Shown here: piece after piece, positions 33,998 to 39,415 of the stretch
Position numbering within the stretch: the stretch's first letter is position 1
Layout of the letters: every line of letters begins with the position of its first letter
IMG/VR virus record: IMGVR_UViG_3300038701_000689
Location: 1-39,415 of that record
From: a virus
Length of the DNA stretch: 39,415 bases
Reading direction: 5' to 3' (one strand)
Notes under the pieces: generated by a model
Told to the model about the DNA's origin: nothing
Databases searched by the model: none
Seen by the model: only the letters and a program-made list of their open reading frames with translations
Position numbers and translations under genes: made by a program

Positions 33998-35521
33998 TTA
34001 TGCAGCTAGTATAGAAGGAATTAAACTAGCAGTTCTAGAAGGGTCTCTTACAATTGCTCCTACACCCATACAAGCTCTATGGTATGTAGCACCATCTACT
34101 GAATTAGACATTTTACCCATCCAATCTGGTGCAGAAGGGAATGGATTTCTCAAACCATATTCCCAACCTCTAATATCCTCATCTCCTTTAACCATAGCTT
34201 TTTGGATATTTGGTTCTCCATCAAGAGTACCAATATAAAGAATATCGTATCTATAAGATTCAGCTACACCACCATCAGGGTGTTCAATTTTATTTCTAAT
34301 TTTATCATCATACATTGCATCAACTTCCAAAGTTACTTTAACACCATTTGGAGCTAAGAACTCAGTGAACTGGAAACCAGCAGAATAAGCATTACTATGC
34401 AATGGAGAAGAAGTTTTTTGAACAGAATTAGTATTTGTATTATCAAACCCAACATTGTTCGCAAGACCTTGCCATCCAGCACCATCTACAGTAACGGCTT
34501 CATGGAATTGTTTAGCACCCCTTTCACCTGTTCTAAGTACAAAATGCCTGTCGTCCATTGACAATTTACCCTCTGAAAGTTCAGTAAGCATGTTAGTCAA
34601 CATTTTAATACTAAATGTATTGTAATACAAAGTATTTGATACTTCCATTTGTTCTCTAATACCAGAACCCATTTTAATTACGTGTCCTGATTTACCAATA
34701 TTTCTATAATCACCATTAACATCTCTGTTAGTAGTAGCAAACATTAAAAGTCTGGATTTTTCTTGAGCAAATTGATATTCAAATACCCATTCTACATGTT
34801 CCATCCACATCTCATGCTTTACTTCATTTTGGGTTTTAGGATCAACAGAATAAAAAGGAGCAATTACTCGTCTTTTTCTCATATTACCAGGGGCAGTATG
34901 CTGCATCCTAATAGCAGAAAATTCATTTCTTAAAGCCATTGTAGAATTGAACCCAATGTCACCACCTTTGTAAGATAATGTATCTTCAACAGGAGAGTAG
35001 TCTTTAGAAAATCTTTTTCCTAATACTAATTCAGCTCCAGGCATTCCATCAATAACTCCACCCATTAGCTCACATTTATAAACCCAATTACCTCCTTCTG
35101 GAGTTGGGTCTTCAAGAACTCTTAATGGATAAATTTCATTTTTCTCACCAACAATAACGTTTACATCAGAGAAACATTTTTCTCCAAATACTAGTTCAAT
35201 AGTTTGACCAGCAGCACCAACGTTACTGTCAGAGGAAGCTACTACTGCTCCAGCAGCCCTAGCTTCGACAAGCTGGTAATTGCGTTCTAAAGAACCAATA
35301 AGGTCCCATGTAAATTCATCATCTGATTCAAAATACTTTACAGGGAATTTTGATAACATTGTATCCAAGTTTGGACCATAGTTGGCAGACAATAGCTTCG
35401 TTAAAATATTAGAAGCTTTTTGCGGTGCAGTATGATAGATAGACCCCAAGTGATTTGAGGTTGTCATACCATGCCAACTCTGAGCATCATACACTTGGTT
35501 TTTTCCTAATTGTGCACTCAT
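33998..35521 (-). CDS. Major capsid protein, crAss-like HK97 fold (507 aa)
   Basis: It starts MSAQLGKNQVYDAQSWHGMT, followed by LTKLLSANYGPNLDTMLSKF and the DDEFTWDLIGS segment. Further on come MALRNEFSAIRMQHTAPGNM and RKRRVIAPFYSVDPKTQNE. The length (about 500 residues), the position after an acidic scaffold gene and portal, and these segments identify the major capsid protein of crAss-like phages. Expression is expected to be the highest of the late genes; hairpins directly follow the stop. The start has an AT-only leader ending in ATTAAAAACT before ATG. No protease gene is seen next to it. Confidence 0.93.
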   Translation of the reverse strand: MSAQLGKNQVYDAQSWHGMTTSNHLGSIYHTAPQKASNILTKLLSANYGPNLDTMLSKFPVKYFESDDEFTWDLIGSLERNYQLVEARAAGAVVASSDSNVGAAGQTIELVFGEKCFSDVNVIVGEKNEIYPLRVLEDPTPEGGNWVYKCELMGGVIDGMPGAELVLGKRFSKDYSPVEDTLSYKGGDIGFNSTMALRNEFSAIRMQHTAPGNMRKRRVIAPFYSVDPKTQNEVKHEMWMEHVEWVFEYQFAQEKSRLLMFATTNRDVNGDYRNIGKSGHVIKMGSGIREQMEVSNTLYYNTFSIKMLTNMLTELSEGKLSMDDRHFVLRTGERGAKQFHEAVTVDGAGWQGLANNVGFDNTNTNSVQKTSSPLHSNAYSAGFQFTEFLAPNGVKVTLEVDAMYDDKIRNKIEHPDGGVAESYRYDILYIGTLDGEPNIQKAMVKGDEDIRGWEYGLRNPFPSAPDWMGKMSNSVDGATYHRACMGVGAIVRDPSRTASLIPSILAA

Positions 35522-35557
35522 AGTTTTTAATTTAGTTTAATTTAATTATAATTATTT

Positions 35558-36640
35558 TTAAGTTACTACATTGTCCAGAATTTTACTCCATTCGTTATTT
35601 GGTTTGGGAGTATTTGTATTTTCTGGTTTTACTTGATTACCTTGAAGAACTTTATCTAAGCTCTCCACAGCTTTTCTTTTTTGACTTTTTTGTATTTTAG
35701 AAAAATCTGTAAATCCTTTTGTTACATAAAACAAATAATTTAATTTTGTTTCAAAATCAACTGGATTTTCCATTCTTGCTTTCATTAAAGCATTTACTTG
35801 TTGTCCATTTTCTAAAGTAGCTACGGGCTTCATTGCCTGATCATATACTTTTTGTGCTACTTGTGTACTAATTTGAACGCCAGGAATTATTTCTTTAGTA
35901 TCAAATACATTCTTTTTAAAAGTTTCAATTTGTTTTTTATCTTCAGCTTCTTTTTGAGCTTTAATTTTTTCTTGTTCTTTTGATTGTTTTTGGTACTGTG
36001 TTTTTTCAAATACTTTAATACCATCTAATGCATCTAAGGCATCTGTTACATCTTCACCAATATCAATACTTCTCTGTGCAAGTTTTTTAGCTTTTTCCTC
36101 ATTATATCCTTTAATCATAAAATCTTGTACAATAAGTTGTTGTCTTAACTCCTCATTTTCTTTAATTTCATCTTCAGTTATATTACCAAGTTGAGCTTGA
36201 GTATTAAAGTGTTGCTTTACAACTTCTTCTGGAATACCATTTTCTAAGGCAGTTAAATATTCTTTTTGTGTTTCATTTAATCCAGAATATTCATTTACTT
36301 TTATTTCATTTCTAAAAGCATCTATTAAGTCATCTACTGTTTCAATTTTACTATTAGAATCCAATGATGGGAGAACCCCCTCTTCAACGAGAGTAGAGGC
36401 TAGAGTAGAGTAAAGATTTTGAGAAGATTCACCCTCGTCATCAGGAGTTTCTTCATCATCATCAGTTTCACCTACTTCCTCTGGAGTTTCCTCCTCAGTG
36501 TTTTCTTTAGTTTCTTCAACAGTTTCTTCAGGGAGAACTTCTTCCTCCTCTGGTGTTTCTTCAATTTCTTGTTCTTGTGTAATGGAAAATGCTGACATGT
36601 CTAAGTCATCAAATTTCACTTCTTCATTTTCATTAGCCAT
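35558..36640 (-). CDS. Scaffolding protein (360 aa)
   Basis: The first 75 residues are strongly acidic low-complexity sequence made of Glu, Asp, Thr and Pro. Then come a folded helical region (SLDSNSKIETVDDLIDAFRN, EYLTALENGIPEEVVKQHFN), a central Lys/Glu/Gln coiled coil (about 210-240) and a basic C-terminal third (about 300-330, KIQKSQKRKAVE). An acidic, helical protein with a basic C-terminal region, encoded between portal and major capsid genes, is the standard profile of an internal capsid scaffold. It would bind the capsid protein during procapsid assembly and then leave. The start has a purine-rich stretch (GAGAGAAG) 3 nt before ATG, unlike most genes here. Confidence 0.82.
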   Translation of the reverse strand: MANENEEVKFDDLDMSAFSITQEQEIEETPEEEEVLPEETVEETKENTEEETPEEVGETDDDEETPDDEGESSQNLYSTLASTLVEEGVLPSLDSNSKIETVDDLIDAFRNEIKVNEYSGLNETQKEYLTALENGIPEEVVKQHFNTQAQLGNITEDEIKENEELRQQLIVQDFMIKGYNEEKAKKLAQRSIDIGEDVTDALDALDGIKVFEKTQYQKQSKEQEKIKAQKEAEDKKQIETFKKNVFDTKEIIPGVQISTQVAQKVYDQAMKPVATLENGQQVNALMKARMENPVDFETKLNYLFYVTKGFTDFSKIQKSQKRKAVESLDKVLQGNQVKPENTNTPKPNNEWSKILDNVVT

Positions 36641-36739
36641 ATTCTTCTCTCTTTTTTATAAACTCTAAACAAAATTCTATTTTATATGTGTCTTATTAAA
36701 ACATTTTTAATATTTTCTTGAACACTCCTTATAGCACTT

Positions 36740-39106
36740 TTAGGTGCTTTTCTTAGAAGCTTGTTTTTTCTTAACCTCTATTTCTTTATTTTTTACTTCT
36801 ATTTCATCTTTATGCATTTGCATCTCTTGTTGAAGTTCTTTTATTTTTAACATTACATCATCTTTGTGTTTTTGAACTTCTAAACCATCTTCATCAACAA
36901 CACCATTATCCATAGCTTTTTCTAAGTTAAGTATTGCTACTTCTAATTTAGTTTGATTGTCTCTAATATTTCTAGATTCTTCCCCTTGTTCTTTAAGTTG
37001 AGCTTCTTGTTGTTTTGCCTGTATCTCATTTTCTTTAATCTCATTTTCTCTTTCAAATCTTTGAGAATCAGCTTGAGCTTTTTCTTCTTCTTTTTGCTCA
37101 ATTTTTCTCCTAATGTCAGATAAACTATCAGACATATAAATACTCATTAGAGTACTGAAGTCCATTTTATCATTTTGAATACCAGCATGTGCCAATTCTC
37201 TAAGAACTTGATTCAATTCTTGATACTTATTATTCAAACTAACAAGGATACCATAATCAGCATCTACAAAATCATCTCCATTAATATTTAATATTTGTAT
37301 AGATTCATCCCCTAATATATATTGTACTTTTTTACTTCTATTTCTTAGGGCATGTTTAGCTGTTTCAAGAAAAGCCTTCATTACTTCTACTTTAACAACA
37401 TCATGTTGTAAAAATCTTTCTTCTGTAATATGACTAGATTGATTAACTGATCTTTCCACACCGCCTACGGTTTCCCTACTGGATATTTGGCCTTCTCTTT
37501 GTTTACTAATACCAACTATCTCTGACATATCTGCTTTAATATATTCAAGCATACTAATATGTTGTTGAATATAATTACCAAGATCGAGGTTAAATACTTT
37601 GCCAGTAGTGTTCATACCACCTGCTAATTTACCAGTAGCGGAACCTTTATTACCTTCTTTAAAACTATCTACAACACCAATACCATTGGCATATGCAAAA
37701 TGCATCCATTTTTCAACTTCCCAATTTTCAGGAATTTTAGCAAGGTCTAATTCTAATATTGGTCCCATATATTTAGATAATGCTCTGTTGAGCCTATCTT
37801 TCATAGCATCATATAAATACTGATATTGCTTCATTCTATCCATCATACTAACAGATTTGAATTGATTGGTACTATAAATATATCCTACAATACCTGGACT
37901 ACATTTAGAAGGATTATCTATTCTATTATACTGAATTGGTCTAGGGCGCATTTGAATATAAATATCTTCACCTATTTTAGTGCCTTCCCACCATTCATTG
38001 ATCCATATTGTTTTTTCAGTTTCTCCTAAACTAGAATCAATTTCATAACTTTCAGGAAAAATATCTACTTGTTCCTCTCCATCTTCATCAAAGTAAGTTA
38101 CTTTTTTAACTTTTCTAAAAGACTTCCAATAAACTCTTAGTATTCTAATATTACCGTTAGTATCTGTTATTTGACCATAGTTATGACCATACATTTCAGA
38201 TAAATTAACATAGTCTTGAACTTCATCTCCTCTAACAAATAAATCAGGTTGTTGCTCAATAGCTCCTGTATGTTCATCTGTACTTCCTTGATAAGCAAAC
38301 CCTTCCTCTATTCTATCTATTTCTTTAGGTTTTAAATCATCAAAGAATGTATCAATAACTTTTCCAGGATTCCAATAATCTTCAATAATAATTAAATCAC
38401 TATCTTGAATCCAATTAGAACCTCCTGATCTAATAGTATGTACATGTAAAGGATTTAATTTATGTACAACAGGTTCATCTGCAACTATATCTGTTTGATA
38501 TATTTCTTCCCCACAGATTAAAGAATCTTTAAAGCCTTGATTAAACATTAATTGCATGTTGTATTCTGCATAATAATGTCTAAGTATATTATTTGCTGTT
38601 TTTTCTTTTATATCTTGCCATGATTGTTTTAAATAACTATCATGTTTTTGCATTCTTTCCTGAACTTGCCTTTGATCTAATTCAGGGTCATTAATTACTT
38701 CTAATAATTGATTTTTCCATTGTTCTTTTAGTTGTTCTTCTTTTTCAGATATAGCATCTGGATTAGTTACAACAACTTTATAATCAAATCTTCTTTTAGC
38801 TTCTTCTCCTACTAATAAATCTATTTTAGGGGCAGCTATTGGATAATGTGGTAATTCCTCTGGTATATAGGCAGCAACAGTATTATATGGATTTATAGTT
38901 AATTCCATATCCCGTTTATTTACAATACCATTATATAAATTATAATTTATTAACTTATTTTTTCTATAGTTTCTAACTCCTTCATATTGATAAAATCCTT
39001 TACTATCGGCAGCATCTAAACATTGTTTAGCCCATGTTTTAGTTTTTTGACCTTTAGTTTTTTTCTGTGAAGGAAAACCATTAAATACAGCACTTTCGTC
39101 ACTCAT
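36740..39106 (-). CDS. Portal protein (788 aa)
   Basis: The size, the position between terminase and scaffold and the sequence fit a crAss-like portal. Notable segments are YNLYNGIVNKRDMELTINPY near the start, PIAAPKIDLLVGEEAKRRFD and NILRHYYAEYNMQLMFNQGF. A central clip/stem region has IWINEWWEGTKIGEDIYIQM, followed by VGISKQREGQISSRETVGGV. The C-terminal 130 residues form a long Glu/Lys/Gln coiled coil (from about 665) ending KKKQASKKST, expected to form the barrel crown pointing into the capsid. Twelve subunits form the ring through which DNA and cargo pass. The start has an A-rich leader. Confidence 0.92.
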   Translation of the reverse strand: MSDESAVFNGFPSQKKTKGQKTKTWAKQCLDAADSKGFYQYEGVRNYRKNKLINYNLYNGIVNKRDMELTINPYNTVAAYIPEELPHYPIAAPKIDLLVGEEAKRRFDYKVVVTNPDAISEKEEQLKEQWKNQLLEVINDPELDQRQVQERMQKHDSYLKQSWQDIKEKTANNILRHYYAEYNMQLMFNQGFKDSLICGEEIYQTDIVADEPVVHKLNPLHVHTIRSGGSNWIQDSDLIIIEDYWNPGKVIDTFFDDLKPKEIDRIEEGFAYQGSTDEHTGAIEQQPDLFVRGDEVQDYVNLSEMYGHNYGQITDTNGNIRILRVYWKSFRKVKKVTYFDEDGEEQVDIFPESYEIDSSLGETEKTIWINEWWEGTKIGEDIYIQMRPRPIQYNRIDNPSKCSPGIVGYIYSTNQFKSVSMMDRMKQYQYLYDAMKDRLNRALSKYMGPILELDLAKIPENWEVEKWMHFAYANGIGVVDSFKEGNKGSATGKLAGGMNTTGKVFNLDLGNYIQQHISMLEYIKADMSEIVGISKQREGQISSRETVGGVERSVNQSSHITEERFLQHDVVKVEVMKAFLETAKHALRNRSKKVQYILGDESIQILNINGDDFVDADYGILVSLNNKYQELNQVLRELAHAGIQNDKMDFSTLMSIYMSDSLSDIRRKIEQKEEEKAQADSQRFERENEIKENEIQAKQQEAQLKEQGEESRNIRDNQTKLEVAILNLEKAMDNGVVDEDGLEVQKHKDDVMLKIKELQQEMQMHKDEIEVKNKEIEVKKKQASKKST

Positions 39107-39161
39107 ACTTTTTATTTTTAAACAAATTTATTATTTAATAAAATAGAATATATTAAAATTA

Positions 39162-39415
39162 TTAATTTTCTTTAACACCCCTTATAGCAGTTTCACCTAA
39201 ATTGAACTCATTTAATTGTATAGCTTTTATAGTAGGGTCTACTTTTTCCCCCCTTCTTTTTAAATGATTAACTTTAAAAAAAGGATCATTGGCTAAGTTT
39301 TTTACTTTCTGACCCATTGCTTCATCAGATACTTGTAATTTGTATTTTTTATATTCCTCTCTAAGAATCATTAACATGCCCATTGCAGAAACTCTATCAA
39401 AGTTACCATCTGGTC
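39162..39415 (-). CDS. Terminase large subunit, C-terminal end only (5' part outside window)
   Basis: The reading frame is open to the window edge, giving PDGNFDRVSAMGMLMILREE as the first residues seen. It continues with KYKLQVSDEAMGQK and ends TAIRGVKEN. The FDRVSAMGMLMILREEY segment looks like the last acidic motif and helix of a large terminase nuclease domain, in which the Asp would be a metal ligand. The position directly before the portal agrees. Only 84 residues are in the window, so the ATPase motifs cannot be checked. Internal ATGs at 39383 and below are not genuine starts, because the conserved motif continues upstream of them. Confidence 0.78.
   Translation of the reverse strand, partial: PDGNFDRVSAMGMLMILREEYKKYKLQVSDEAMGQKVKNLANDPFFKVNHLKRRGEKVDPTIKAIQLNEFNLGETAIRGVKEN

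Noticed and set aside
36733-36748. Hairpin AGCAC-loop-GTGCT near the portal stop codon.
   Set aside because: It overlaps the end of the portal coding sequence, and on the transcribed (minus) strand no T-tract follows, so it is not a credible terminator.
39162-39383. A separate 73-aa gene starting at ATG 39383.
   Set aside because: The frame continues upstream to the window edge with DGNFDRVSA, which reads as terminase sequence, so this is the end of a larger gene.
1-39415. CRISPR arrays, tRNA genes, insertion sequences, integration sites or a lysogeny module.
   Set aside because: None was seen. The only repeats are the short ones listed, and all genes fit a virion/lysis block.

Overview
The window is the late (virion) gene block of a crAss-like bacteriophage (order Crassvirales, podovirus morphology), very AT-rich, and almost certainly from a host in the Bacteroidota. 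Three things support this. A giant protein carries the virion RNA polymerase signature DFDID, preceded by a GYRIPNQ-type segment. The portal, acidic scaffold and major capsid genes have crAss-like sequences and order. Start codons lack Shine-Dalgarno sequences but follow A-rich leaders, as in Bacteroidota. Every gene lies on the minus strand, so the transcribed order runs from high to low coordinates. No tRNA, rRNA, CRISPR array, insertion sequence or integrase was seen. The longest stretch without a gene is 131 nt (33867-33997), so no gap exceeds 300 nt.

Transcribed order. Head and packaging: end of the large terminase subunit (39415-39162), portal (39106), scaffold (36640), major capsid protein (35521), then hairpins, a 285-aa virion-region protein and two tandem paralogous connector-type proteins (33009-31520), and a 423-aa structural protein with an inserted beta domain, ending at a clear intrinsic terminator (30151-30190). 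Lysis and adsorption: a one-gene spanin (30131), an amidase endolysin (29595), a 230-aa virion or fibre-associated protein, a 1206-aa fibre with a GC-rich distal part, and two short membrane proteins with a small helical protein between them. Tail: metallophosphoesterase (23663), a small MRARKKPV-type phage protein, two ring-type tail proteins with two small genes between them, and the muzzle (19909-15785). Ejected cargo: a 214-aa and a 496-aa protein that look like two halves of one protein, a 615-aa and a 1469-aa cargo protein, and the virion RNA polymerase (7324 to beyond position 1).

The logic is that of a crAss-like virion. The capsid carries cargo proteins and an RNA polymerase that pass through the portal, rings and muzzle into the host and start early transcription. 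The most striking observation is that the RNA polymerase polypeptide contains what looks like an ADP-ribosyltransferase domain of the ART-PolyVal type (YHGT ... GYYFT ... LNNP). It lies between the catalytic DFDID loop and the next conserved polymerase segment. This suggests that a host-modifying enzyme is co-delivered with, and covalently part of, the injected polymerase.

All functions are read from sequence motifs and gene order; no database search was run.
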